DNA from: Dendrobium chrysotoxum
Lineage: Eukaryota; Streptophyta; Magnoliopsida; Asparagales; Orchidaceae
DNA length: 64,000 nucleotides
Direction of reading: 5' to 3'
Assembly: GCA_019925795.1 (NCBI GenBank)
Contig: CM034313.1
Coordinates: forward strand, 3,876,501-3,940,500
A model generated the notes under the pieces. The model searched no databases, was not told the DNA's origin, and saw only the letters and a program-made list of their open reading frames with translations. Both the position numbers and the translations under genes were made by a program. Below, piece by piece: positions 10,380-21,800 of the stretch; position 1 is the stretch's first letter, and every line of letters begins with the position of its first letter.

Positions 10380-10620
10380 GAATAATATGTTGATATAATA
10401 GTGCCTATTTATAGGTAATATAAGAGAGTTTTAATGAAAAATCTAATAAAAAAATATCCTTAATAATGAGAATATATTATGATAATAATGATTATAGATT
10501 CTTATTATAAATGTTAGATAAATATTCTATAACTATATGACAATGAATAATTTTGATATATCTGATATTTATATAGAAATAAGTAATTATGATATCTTTA
10601 ACAAACTTATCAGCTTTATC
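10380..10620 (-). promoter_or_regulatory. N1 promoter block with TATA box
   Basis: CTATTTATAG at 10405-10414 is CTATAAATAG on the minus strand, about 300 bp upstream of the N1 ATG. It is followed downstream by the conserved TATTATATCAACATATTA. The block recurs at 3243, 26022, 28593, 46038 and 49988, five of these six in association with a subunit-7-like copy. The distance implies a leader with an intron. The upstream AT-rich sequence is also conserved among units. Confidence 0.55.
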
Positions 10621-10816
10621 AATCTAATGTGAAACTTCAATTATTAGAATTGTAACCCTTAAATGTCGAACTAATATAAGGATCAATTTTAGAGTTGGTG
10701 CATGTGACACATGTGCCTGTATTTCTAGAATAGACATATGTAATTGAACCTTTAGAGCTCAAAAAATTATTGCGTGACTATTAATGATGATGCAATTATT
10801 ATATGGTGTTGAAGAG

Positions 10817-11052
10817 GAGAAATTACTCTGTCCGGAATCCGGACGTTCGGATTACTGCGTATAAGCTGTGTATTTACTGCGTATTTTTTGACAATTTTTT
10901 TTTTCTGCGTTTTTAGCGAGTATTTAGTGCGTATTTAATGCGTATTATAGATTTATTGCTTATTTACAGCTTATTTGCTGTGTATCAAAAAATACACAGT
11001 AAATACGCAGCTCATACGTAGTAATCCGGACGTCCGGACAAAATAATTTCTC
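10817..11052. mobile_element. Mutator-like MITE with exact 9-bp target duplication
   Basis: 236 bp with long inverted repeats (about 70 bp): GAGAAATTACTCTGTCCGGA on the left, GAGAAATTATTTTGTCCGGA as inverse of the right, continuing through TCCGGATTACT and GTATTTACTG words. Flanked by GTTGAAGAG at 10808-10816 and 11053-11061. A 9-bp duplication with termini starting in G fits Mutator-like elements. Unit 5 (46481-46489) has one uninterrupted GTTGAAGAG before its (GA)n tract, giving a paralogous empty site. No coding sequence. Confidence 0.85.
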
Positions 11053-11055
11053 GTT

Positions 11056-11111
<56 letters not shown>
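11056..11111. repeat. (GA)n microsatellite, unit 1
   Basis: Nearly pure GA repeat at the same unit position as 34717-34784 and 46488-46560, so it predates the duplication. Confidence 0.95.
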
Positions 11112-11119
<8 letters not shown>

Positions 11120-11969
11120 ATAAGTGTTGTTGGACCTAATTTGATTGTGAAAGAGAAAAATGAAAAGTAAATTATCTATTCCAATTTTAAATAAAAATTT
11201 GTTTATGTGTGGTTTTCGACTTGGGATCATTCTCTTATTTCATTGATGATTAATAAATATTATCTAGCTACTCTCGTTACTTTTAGTTACATAGATGGTA
11301 AAAAATATTCTTAGATTAGGTTGGCTTTCCCTCCACTGACTCGTTTGCATATGAATCAAAATTATAAATGAAGAGAACCTTTCGGTCACGGCCCAACCCG
11401 ACAAAACCCTTATATTTGAAAGGTTATATCATGTCGAATAACGCAAGAACAATTATCAAGATCTATTTAAAGGACCTTCTTTTTCTTTTTTATTTTCTAA
11501 ACATAAAAAAATAGCTATTAATCATCAAATAAATACAGAAAATAACTCATCAATATTTTCCGATTCATCTCCAAAGTTGTGCAACTAAAAAATCCATATA
11601 TAACAATCAAGGTACGAAGATCATTATATAGACATCAGAAAATCAAGATTGCCAAAAATTATCTAACAGAAAACATACCTAATGAAAATCAGAATCAACA
11701 ATCTCTATATCTACTCAATGTGCCTTTTTCCTCTCACTTGACTTGAATTTAACACATGCAAAAATGTAGGAATGAGTAACCAACTAACCACAATTCAGTA
11801 GGTTACACAAGACCTATCCAAAATCTTAATATTAAATAAAATATTAAATAAACGATGTATTCTATTTTCATAGAAATAGTAAAATATACCATTCGTATAG
11901 AAGCCTTCAATAGAATGCCCAAAATAGTGTTACTAACTACAGTGTTTCACATGTCAGATATTTCACTAT

Positions 11970-13066
11970 ATTTTTTTTTTGGAAAAATTTGGGCAGAGCC
12001 CGTATATTAAAAACTCAAAAGTTACAGGAAGAAATAAAGAAAAGCAATAGCTGAGGCTCCACAAATAGGAGGAGCCAGCTCAAAAACAAAGAAACCTATA
12101 AAATAAGTCTTAACAAATCTTGTGAAGCAGATTACAATAGAGTGAAAGCCCAGAAAAAGCTACAAGAGGACCAAAAAGCTGAAAGCTGAACTAGCAGCAT
12201 CCAAAAATCCTGTGAAATCATGGAAGCCAGGACTCGGTTAAGTACAAACCAAACAAATTCATACTATAGGGAAGGTCGAAAACCCCTGGTTGCCAGATGG
12301 CCATTCGAGGGGTTGCCTGTGCGAGGGAACACATTATTGTCCATGGCTGAAAACTTCCCAACAGGAAAAACAACAGCAGCATTGAAGAGTAATCATTCGA
12401 AAAAGAGGAGCCCTCCAGAAAACATATGTCCTTATAGAAGAGCCATAAGCCTTTCAAAGTCTTTCCACTTGCAAATCTTGGAGAATACAACTTTCTTAAT
12501 ATTGATAGAAATGGTAGTATTACTCAATGTGTCCCCACATCTTCTTACATTTCTTTCCTTCCAGATAAAATAGATAGTGCAACTAGTGATGAGAAAGATT
12601 GAAAGTAAAAGTTTTTAACAACAAGCTCTTGATCATTTATCCATTCCAGCAGTTGCAATATCATGGGTCTAAGAAGAAGCGTACAAGAGCCCGACAACAG
12701 TTTAGACAGAACATAAAAGGAGTAGTTGCATTCAAAGAAAAATGTGATATGCTTTCATTTGCCTCATGACACAAATAGCAAGTGGGGTATACAAGAATAT
12801 TTCTTTTAAGTAATGCGTCAGCTGTTTTAAGACCTCTAACTAATGATAGCCAAGCAAAAACAGAGAACCTCAAAACATAGTGTTTGTGCCATATCAGATT
12901 ATACGAAGAGCATTGAGGATAGTCTTTATAAAATTCTTTAACAAAATGCCCAAATAAACCTTCAGCCGAATTACCCCATGATAAGCAATTAACCGAGCAG
13001 TCGTATATGGGATTTGCTAAAATAGCATTAACAACCAATATTGGCATAGAATTAGGCAGGTTCCAT
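11970..13066 (-). mobile_element. 5'-truncated LINE insertion
   Basis: Flanked by the 12-bp duplication ATATTTCACTAT at 11958-11969 and 13067-13078. The plus-strand T11 run at its left edge is the poly(A) tail of a minus-strand copy. It contains only the zinc-binding end of ORF2 and a 3' UTR, the usual result of incomplete target-primed reverse transcription. Its sequence and tail differ from LINEs A-E, so it is a separate family. Confidence 0.85.
12661..13047 (-). pseudogene. zf-RVT fragment of truncated LINE
   Basis: A 128-residue open stretch with the reverse-transcriptase zinc-binding pattern: FSVFAWLSLVRGLKTADAL, then PTCYLCHEANESISH with the Cys-x2-Cys and His. The RT core and endonuclease that should precede it were never copied. 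A further open piece, 12218-12490, is the downstream part in decayed form. Confidence 0.75.
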
Positions 13067-14535
13067 ATATTTCACTATTTTCAGTTCAGTGTGAGCATAA
13101 TTATTTAGAATAGTTGATAATGCACATTCAAAAATGCCAGAAAATAGGAATAAATATATCACATTAGTTTACAGATAACAAAATTAAAAGCACATTTGTC
13201 TCTTTTCAACATATCAGTAGTAAATCCTTGTGACTCTCAAGCCCTTGCACATCAGTATCAAGCCCTTATGACTCCCAGTGCATTACACATCAATATCAAG
13301 ACCTTATGATTCCAAGTAAATCGCACATCAGTATCAATCCCTTATGACTCATAGTGCATTGCATGATTCATTCATTCATTTAGTATTTCTACTTGGACGC
13401 ATATAAGCATCAATAACCAATCACTCAGACTTTCTCCCACACAATTTTGACCACACAGGTATAGAAACAAAAAAAAAAAAACATTTTGAACATACATAAA
13501 TAATATAGTAAGAATTTTGGGATAAATTTGCACATGCAGTTAACAATTACTAATCACATTCACATATAATGTTCATGTCATTATTTCGGGGCTTTTATCT
13601 TGATAGTAATTTTTGTTAGTGCCAGTATACCCCAATAAAATATCAAAAATATCAAACAGTCAGAAATACCCGATGAAATTCACAATAAATATGTCAAAAT
13701 ATGCATAATAATGAGAATAATAAAATACCAAAAGTTACAAGATGAAAATTTACTAGATATTGAGTTATCCCGAAATTTTATGGTTTATTCAATTAGAAAG
13801 CTATAAAAAAAACCGTATTATTAACAATGAAGGTAGGGTAAATATAACTTATCTTAATCCGTTGGATAACTTTCTTAATTGACTCGATGGAAGAAAACAG
13901 CTCATAGATGTATGAAACGAACATTCTTTCCCTAGAAATCTTCCTCTCCCACTTTAGCAGGCTGCCTTAGTTGAGAAATGAGTTTTAATTTTTTTAGTAG
14001 AATTTGATATATACTAAAATTTTGATCATAGAGCCATGGCTCCTGAAGGCATAGCTTCATAGCTCTCCCAAAGAATCTTTATTGTAATACCGAGTGTCGT
14101 AATGCCCAAAGCAACATTTCACATACCAGAGATAGAGAGCTTAATGCTGCAACGCTACATATTCCAGCATTGTTATGCTCATAAAGACATTTATTTTACC
14201 AAAATACATAGAGCCAAATAGCACAGTGCTCCCAAGGGGTTTTTTCACATATATGCATATTTTCACACAGAGAACCCACAGGACTCAATCTAACATTGAA
14301 AATGCATTCATAAATATTCACAAAAAAATACAGAGTTTGAACATATGGTCATCACAAGTGTTTTAATTACTAGTACAATGATCCTTTCACTTTCTCTTCA
14401 ATATGAGCTGATTGAATTGTAAAAGCTTCTTTAGTCTTTATACAATTACTAACCTCATCGAGGGTTTTCAGTTAGAATGAAAGATTGCTTAGATCTACTA
14501 AAGGGGTCACTTTGCTTTTATTATGGATTGATCCT

Positions 14536-14802
14536 TGTTGGGATTTCTTGGAGGAAGATGAAGCTTCTTGAGCTTCTTGGAAGAGAAGGAGGAGAGGGAA
14601 GAATGGGAGAGAGCAAACAGAACAGATTTCTTTATTGATTGACCATACCTCCTATTACAGCCTATAGTGTCTATATATAGACACAAATGACTACATCAAT
14701 AGCAATATAAGCCATAAAAGAAACTAAAGAAAAGTACACCTATATAAAACTAACAGAAAATACAAAAAATAGAATTAAGTTGGATCACAAAAAACTCTAA
14801 CA
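14536..14802 (-). repeat. Copia LTR (3' LTR in element orientation)
   Basis: 267 bp, TG...CA ends, highly similar to 16345-16610. It contains CTATATATAG near 14673-14682, a likely TATA box readable on both strands. Confidence 0.9.
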
Positions 14803-15211
14803 ATCTCCACCTTGATCCAACTTCTTTTAATTGAATTTTATAGAACCTCTGTATCAATCCATTCATCCCTTGAATCTGCTGCCACTTCCAAGTTGGTGTC
14901 TTCTTTGAGTTCAGCTCTTTGCCATTTCTCTCTATTCAGATAATTTCTTTTTAAATGTCCCTCTTTGTGGCAAAGATAGCACTTCTTGCTCATTCTCTCT
15001 TTTCTAACTCAGATCTACATCTAACCAGCAACATGTCGCTATTCATTTCCTCCTTAATCTCTGATTTCCGCTAAATCTCCTTTGAAATCAATACTGACTT
15101 TACCTCAATCATCATCAAAGTCTACTTCCCATACAATATTGTATCAACGATGTGTTCATAAGTTTTTGACAGCGAGCTAAGCAAGATGATGCCTTGATCT
15201 TCTTCAACAAT

Positions 15212-15481
15212 TTACACATCAACATTCTTCAGATCAAGTATTATATTGTTGAAGTCATCCATGTGCTTTCGAAGATCCTTTGATTCTTCTATTTGAAGGA
15301 TATACAGTTGCTTCTTCGATATCAGACAATTTGCAAGAGATTTTTTCAAGAACAGTGATTCTAGTTTCTCCCATACCTCGATGGCTGTTTCTTCCTCAGC
15401 AACCTCTCGCAACACCTCATCACCAAGGGAAAGAAAGATTGTTCTATGAGCCTTCAAATGCATTTCCCTTGCTTCACCCAA
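15212..15481 (-). pseudogene. Copia gag fragment
   Basis: An 89-residue open stretch matches copia gag (UBN2 type): LSLGDEVLREVAEEETA, then WEKLESLFLKKSL and HMDDFNNIILDLKNVDV. After it, near 14999-14937, the same strand shows a zinc knuckle KCYLCHKEGHLKRNY in which the last Cys is Tyr. Together they are what is left of the nucleocapsid gene. No pol follows. Confidence 0.85.
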
Positions 15482-15639
15482 TCGGTCAATGCAGCAAATC
15501 CATTTCTATATATTGCCTCCGATTACCCTTGATGGACTAACAATGCCTTTCTCTTGATCCACCACAGACTAAAACTATTTTCTCCAGTGAATCTATCAAT
15601 CTCGAATCTTTGTACTGACATGATTGAGAAAATAGAACT

Positions 15640-16330
15640 CGATGCACCAGCCCGCAAGATCCGCGATGCTGCTTATGCCTTACACGACTTAATTTCGCGT
15701 AGCACTAGCCAGCCTGACTGCCGTGCTTCTGCATGCCTTCTGTCTGCGGGCTTTGTTCGCTGTGGCCTGCATGTGAACGATCCTGACGCCCATGACCTCG
15801 CCTCAACTGTGAACATGAGCCAGCTATCCGCTCCACCTCACATGAATGATCCCGTGTGAGCGCTGGTAAGAACTCTTGCACTGTGTACACTCCAGCTTTT
15901 GTCTCACGTGAACAGCCCGCACACCAGACCCCTCCTCCGGCTTTTTGTCTCATGGTCGGACCAACCTAGCCGGCTTCCCCTGCCACACTGCATCCCACCT
16001 GACCAATCGCATGCCCCACACAAATCACTTCGCCTCTCTGTGCTCTGTCGGCCTTGCTTTGAGCAAGTATGATGCCCTTCCTTCGCACAGTGCTCTGTCG
16101 GCCTTACTTTGAGCACGTCTGATGCCCAAGCTGCCCCTGCGCGCCTTGAACGCACAGTGTGCATCTACTCGCACTCCCTCTGCGAACTCGATCTACACAT
16201 GAACAAGTGACACTGATAGTTTGCAACTCGAACGCCACTCGATACTTCACATGGACGTCACCTCGTAGTCCGCCTCCAACACGCTGTCATGCCTCCCTCC
16301 TCCTTTGAACCTTCCTCCACCTCCAACTAG
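15640..16330 (-). other. GC-rich leader of the copia element
   Basis: Markedly GC-rich compared with everything around it, lying between primer site and gag. It contains two spaced copies of GTGCTCTGTCGGCCTT (near 16041 and 16091). Open frames on both strands here follow base composition. It may be the element's 5' UTR or captured host sequence. Confidence 0.4.
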
Positions 16331-16344
16331 CTCTGATACCAGTT

Positions 16345-16610
16345 TGTTAGGATTTCTTGGAGGAAGATGAAGCTCCTTGAGCTTCTTGGAAGAGAGGGAG
16401 GAGAGGGAAGAATGGGAAAGAGAAAATTGAACATATCTCTTTATTGATTGACCATACATCCTATTACAGCCTATAGTATCTATATATAGACACAAATGGC
16501 TACATCAGTAGCAATATAAGTCATACAAGAAACTAAAGAAAAGTACACCTGTATAAAGCTAACCGAAAATACAAAAACAGAATTATGTTGGATCACAAAA
16601 AATTCTAACA
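16345..16610 (-). repeat. Copia LTR (5' LTR in element orientation)
   Basis: 266 bp, TG...CA ends, next to the tRNA primer site. Differs from its partner at scattered bases. Confidence 0.9.
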
Positions 16611-16615
16611 ATCCT

Positions 16616-17060
16616 CCTCTTTTTTGCTAGTATGTCATATGTGCATGTGGTGCTAGCTTAGATTGCTTATATTGATTCAACTGTTACTTCTTTCCTAGTT
16701 TGGCAAAATAGCTTCTTTTGTTGCTTTCTCTTGCCCAAACTTGCCCAAACTTGTAGTTGTTGACAAGATGATTGCATAACATTTTTTTTTTGTATTTACT
16801 TTAAGATGAAGGTTGATGTCATGTTTGACTCATTATTAATTTGATTATGACAACTTTTAAGTCATGTTATCTAATGATTTATTAAGTATTTTATTTTTTA
16901 TAGCAATCATCAAGACAAAAATTGATTTCACTAAGCTAGTTGATAGATTGGTCACTTTAGAGGATGAGCTTAAATATACTATTTATGAAGATTCAAGTAA
17001 AGATCCCAAGTTTTATTTAATTTACTTTGTGAGTTGTTATTAGATTTTATTACAAATTGA
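16616..17060 (+). pseudogene. Exon-like block, unit 1 (best copy)
   Basis: After CTTTTTTGCTAGTATGTC-type spacer comes a TTTTATAG acceptor-like site (about 16897-16904) and a frame IIKTKIDFTKLVDRLVTLED, then ELKYTIYEDSSKDPK, open to about 17030 where GTGAGT follows. Copies at 2088, 26074 and 49790 are decayed. If real, it is an internal exon of about 42 codons from a gene shared by the units. I do not recognise it. Confidence 0.4.
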
Positions 17061-17141
17061 TTTGAGTAGCTTCCTATCGATGGTCTTAATGATGATGAGC
17101 ACAATAACTAAGATTGATTAGATTCATTCAAAATATATTTT

Positions 17142-17142
17142 A

Positions 17143-17213
<71 letters not shown>
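17142..17213. repeat. (TA)n microsatellite
   Basis: Pure AT dinucleotide run in the AT-rich right part of unit 1. Confidence 0.9.
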
Positions 17214-17218
<5 letters not shown>

Positions 17219-17853
17219 AAATTTTATATGAGTTATTTCTTTATTAATGAATTTATTTCAAATTTATTTATATTTAAATAACTCAAAAAATATTTTATTT
17301 ATAATAATATACTTAATTTGGTCATCATTAATTAATCTAATATTGATGATTATATTATTCTTTCTTAATTAATAATAATGAAATTATCATTAGTTATATT
17401 AATTAAGTGTTTTTCTATGTTGACAAATATACTTGATTTTATTTATTTCATTAAATTTATCAAATCATATTAATTATAATTAATTAGATCTTTTTTATAA
17501 TTAAATACAAATTTATATTATGCTTAATAAATTTAAATTATATTTTGAAAACATTTACATATGAAATCTTATATAACATGTTATATGCTCTATTAAAATT
17601 TTTTCCATTTATAAGTTAAATAAAAAATTACAAAAAATTTAAAATTGCCGCTTTAGAAAGGAGTTTTTTTAGAAGTTCTTAAATGCTTATTTCTATGCTA
17701 ATTTAAGAGATACCAAACTACCAAAGTCTATAAATACATATAATTAATGGGTTTTATTAGAGTCATAAATTAAAAGAACTTTCATTGTAAGTTTTTTGTC
17801 TATTTTTTGTAAGAAAAATAAAATGCTAATTAAATAAATATTTTCTTGGAAAC
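17214..17853. other. AT-rich tail of unit 1
   Basis: Resembles 26300-26900, for example the AATTTGGTCATCA stretch. No gene seen. Confidence 0.5.
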
Positions 17854-17864
17854 TTCATTTGCAT

Positions 17865-17948
<84 letters not shown>

Positions 17949-17950
<2 letters not shown>

Positions 17951-18891
17951 GGGAAACCTCTCGGTGGGGGCCTACGTGTTAATATAAGAAAATGATTACA
18001 AGTCCTTAAAGAAGCATCAAGCTCACTACGGCTCCTAATGAGCTACAATCAGTTACAAAAATAATTAAGAAAAACCTAAGAGCTCGACGCCACTGACTAA
18101 GCAAAAGAACATTAAACCCTAGATACATTCTACGGTGCACAAGGAGAGGCACCCAAAAAACAGGAGAGCACCAAAAAACAGCAGCAGCAAAATCCGCATC
18201 TCCATCATAAGGTTACTATACGAACCTGCACGATAAACAATCTGCAAAAAGAGGTAATGCCCAAAATATACCAAACACTAGTAAGGAAAAGGGGTGACAT
18301 ACCTCCGCCCACTGCAAAATTGAGAGAGAATAATAACAGGGGTAAACCAGAAACAAAGGGTATAAAAACACAAGGTAAGTAAACCCAACAAGGAGACAAA
18401 GACCGGGACAGAGAACAACAAGCAACAGCAGAAGTAGAAAGGACCAAACCCAAACCAAACAACACCCAATCCAAAACAGCTAGACCCAAAACCTCAAGCA
18501 GTCATAAACAACCAGCAGCACACTACAAAAATCAGCAGCACATAACGAATAACATAAGGGCCACAACAGAACCAACAAAACAAAAAAACCTGAGGAATAA
18601 AGATAAACCAAGTGTCTCTTAGTGTGGCCAAACATCCACCCAACAAAGAAGAGACCAGTTGTAGAAATAATCATCCAGTAAAGCATAAGCACACCAAACT
18701 CCAGCAGAGAAATCCTGCCCGCAACAGGAACAGGGAAACAAACATAAGCAAAGCCACCAGTTATAAACCAAAGTAGAGCACAAACAATCAAAATCAGAGA
18801 ACACATCGAAGACCCCAAGGAACAGGGGGTCATAAGGAACAAAACACCGAACAAAGAAAGCCAGGAAAGCTGAAAAAGAGAAAAATCAGAA
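17949..18891 (-). other. LINE A 3' UTR with open hydrophobic frames
   Basis: About 0.9 kb between the ORF2 stop and the tail. On the element's sense strand it is T/G-rich and poor in stops. One 217-codon frame (19133-18480) overlaps the end of ORF2; another covers 18489-18205. They predict Leu/Phe/Trp/Cys-rich segments. LINE D has a comparable 273-codon frame. Whether it is a real third ORF is unresolved. Confidence 0.35.
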
Positions 18892-21800
18892 TTAGTGAAC
18901 CACATAGGGGAACCCAATTTCATCCAGATGCAGTAAACCACGAAGATGGGCCAGCACAGAAGATCCAACAACATCAGTGAAACAGGTAAGTTGACAGCCC
19001 CACTGAGCAAGCCAAACAGCACATTCATTACCTTCATTATAGATGTTCTGAAAGGAATAATTAAAAAATGCCAAAAACTTATTAAGGCCACGGATCTGAT
19101 AAAATAAATCAGAGTTGCACACAGTGTCCCCACCGTCTAAAATAATCCTATACTCAAAACCAGTACTAACCTCAATAACCACATTAAAAAGGTTGAGGGA
19201 GCTACATAACTGAATACCATAATGAATGCCAAATATAACAGCATAGGGAACATTATTAGGAAGACTAGGCCCAACAAAAGCAACAATGAGATGGCCATTA
19301 CTATCCCTTATAGTCCCACCACAGCCCCCGTTACTAGCATTACAAAAACCACCAACATTGAGCTTAACAAAATCCTTAGGAGGCTTGGTCCAGTAAATAT
19401 GACAGTTAGACGGAGCACCCCTGTCAGTGAGACCAATCTCAAAACCAACAAAGAGACAATTTTTAAAATTCTTAAAGGAAAGGCATTTGACCGCAATAAG
19501 GGAAGAAATTTTGTCTTTAATTCTCTAGATCACATTGACATGATTCGTTTTCTCATTGTTGAAACGAGAATTATTTCTTTCAAACCAGAGAAACCAAAGA
19601 ATAAAACAAGGAATAATGTTCTGGATATGACCTCTACTTTTAATAAACCAAGCATTAAGCAGGGACTTAAGAGACAGCTTACTGTTAAAGCAATTTAACC
19701 GAAAAAGGTCATCAAAGAAAATCCAGGTACGGACAGCCACCGGGCTTGAAATAAAAATATGGTGCATACTCTCCAAATGCCAACAACAATGGCATTTAGA
19801 AACCAGATAAAAACCTTTTTTGCTGAGGTTATCATCAGTGGGTAAATACTTATGGAGGGCTCTCCAAACAAAGATAGAAATAGTAGAAGGGATGCTCTTG
19901 TGCCAAATACACTTAAAAATAGTATCACTATTAAATTTAGGACGAAAGGAATTCCAGGCATCCTTTAAATGAAAAACACCATCAGTAGAAAAGTTACATA
20001 AGATAATATCCTTAGAGTCGGTATTAATGGGCACTTTCAGGATACTTTGCACGATAGTATAAGGAACCGCATTATAGAGTTTTTCAACATCCCACACGTT
20101 ATTACTAAAGAAATAGTTGACCTTGACCGAATCAATAGAAGAAGTATTGAGAATAGAGTCAATAGAATCCTTACCCAGCCAGCGATCTTGCCAAAAATAA
20201 ATATTCCCATCTCCAAGACCCCAAGAAATAAAGGGCTCCACCTCCCATTTAAATTTATAAAGCCTTTTCCATATTTTGGAATCACCTTGTTTAGCCACAC
20301 AAATAGTCGGATGGATATGAGCACAATACTTAGAAAGCATAAAATTGGCCCAAAGGGATTTATTAGAGCGAAGATTAAACCAGAGTTTATAAGTAAAAGC
20401 CTTAGAGAGATCATAAAAATTCTTACACCCAAGACCACCTTCATCCAAAACACCACATCACTTTTCCCAATTAGCCCAAAGGATTTTAGAGCTAGAGGAA
20501 TTACCTTTCCAAAAAAATTTGTTAATCAATTTATGGAGTTTATCACACACAGCATGCGTAGGAACAATAGTGTGAAAGCTATAAATAGGTAAAGCAGCAA
20601 GAACACTTTTAATCAGAGTGATTCTACCACCAAAACTAAGGTAGTTCGAATCCCAAGTTAAAAGCTTTTTGTTAACTAAAGAAATAAGATCATCAAACAT
20701 GAATGATTTTCTCCTTCCCTTAAAAAGAGGAACACCAAGATATTTTATAGGCAAATCAGCTTGAGTAAGACCAGTGATATTATTGATGGTCAAAAGACGA
20801 TCATTTGAAATTTTCTTAGAAGTAATGAAACAACTTTTATTTTTATTAAAGGAAATACCACTAACCATCTCAAACTTAGACAGGAAATCCATAAGTTTCT
20901 GAATGTGATTACTAGAAGCATTAGAAAAAATAATAAAATCATCAACGAAGCATAAATGAGATATAGGAAGACCACCCATAGTTCTAAAATAAAGACCAGT
21001 ATTACTCTCAAACAACTTGGTTATACCTCTAGAGAGATAATCAACAGCTATAATGAAAAGAGCCGGAGAAATAGGGTCTCCTTGTCTAAGACCATGAGAA
21101 ATTTTGAAAAAACCATTATTAGTACCATTAATAATAATAGACAAATACACATTCTCAATGCAATTCTTAATCAGGTTAATAAAGATAGGGCCAAAACCAA
21201 AAAAATCTAATATAAGATATAAAAAATTCCAATTTAAATTATCATAAGCCTTAGCCATATCAAGCTTAAAGATAGAGTTACCTCCTCTCACCTTCACATC
21301 CAAGTCATTACATAATTCCTGAGCCAACAAAATGTTATCCGTGATAACCCTGCCTTTCACAAAACCCATATGATTAGGAGATATAATTTTAGGAAGAATA
21401 GCAGCAAGACGATTTGTAAGGATTTTAAAGATCAGCTTATTAAAAAAGGTGCAAAGACTAATCGGTCTAAAGTCAAGCCAAGTATTAACATCATTATTCT
21501 TAGGAATAAGCACAATAGAGGTAGAAGTAAAGTATTTAGGTATAATGTTACCCGCAAAGAAATCCAACACAGCATTAAAGATATCCTGATGAGTAATATG
21601 CCAAGTTTTTTGGAAAAAAAGAACAGAAAAGCCATCAGGCCCAGCCATAGAATCACTATTCATATCAAAAATCATGTCTTTCACCTCCTAAAGAGAAGGA
21701 GTCCTAACCAAATTCCTATTATCCTCAGGGGAAATAAGAGCAGGAATAAAAGAGTGATCACCCATAGGAGCAGGGTAGAAATTTTTGTTAAAACAAGAGT

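Larger units (their letters stand above)
11112..14530. other. Unit spacer S1
   Basis: Non-coding block repeated at 34785-36904 and 46561-49490, recognisable by shared stretches such as CATCAAATAAATACAGAAAA and CACATATATGCATATTTTCA. It is interrupted by a truncated LINE (11970-13066). At about 13205-13365 it carries a minisatellite of roughly 40-bp period with core ATCAAGCCCTTATGACTC. I see no convincing frame of its own. Confidence 0.6.
14536..16610 (-). mobile_element. Gag-only Ty1/copia retrotransposon
   Basis: LTRs at 14536-14802 and 16345-16610 start TGTT and end AACA; target duplication ATCCT at 14531-14535 and 16611-16615. On the minus strand the 5' LTR is the right one, followed at about 16344-16330 by ACTGGTATCAGAGCT, a binding site for initiator-Met tRNA. 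A GGTGGAGAT purine stretch precedes the other LTR. Internal DNA encodes gag only; protease, integrase and RT are absent. Unit 5 (near 49485) shows the empty site. Similar LTRs suggest moderate age. Confidence 0.9.

Noticed and set aside
11012..11230. Ser-Leu repeat protein frame (also 34579-34797, 46473-46658) and Arg-Glu frame 46375-46593
   Set aside because: Translations of (GA)n microsatellites.
15554..16164. Frames of 80-100 codons on both strands
   Set aside because: Explained by the GC-rich leader of the copia element; no recognisable domain.
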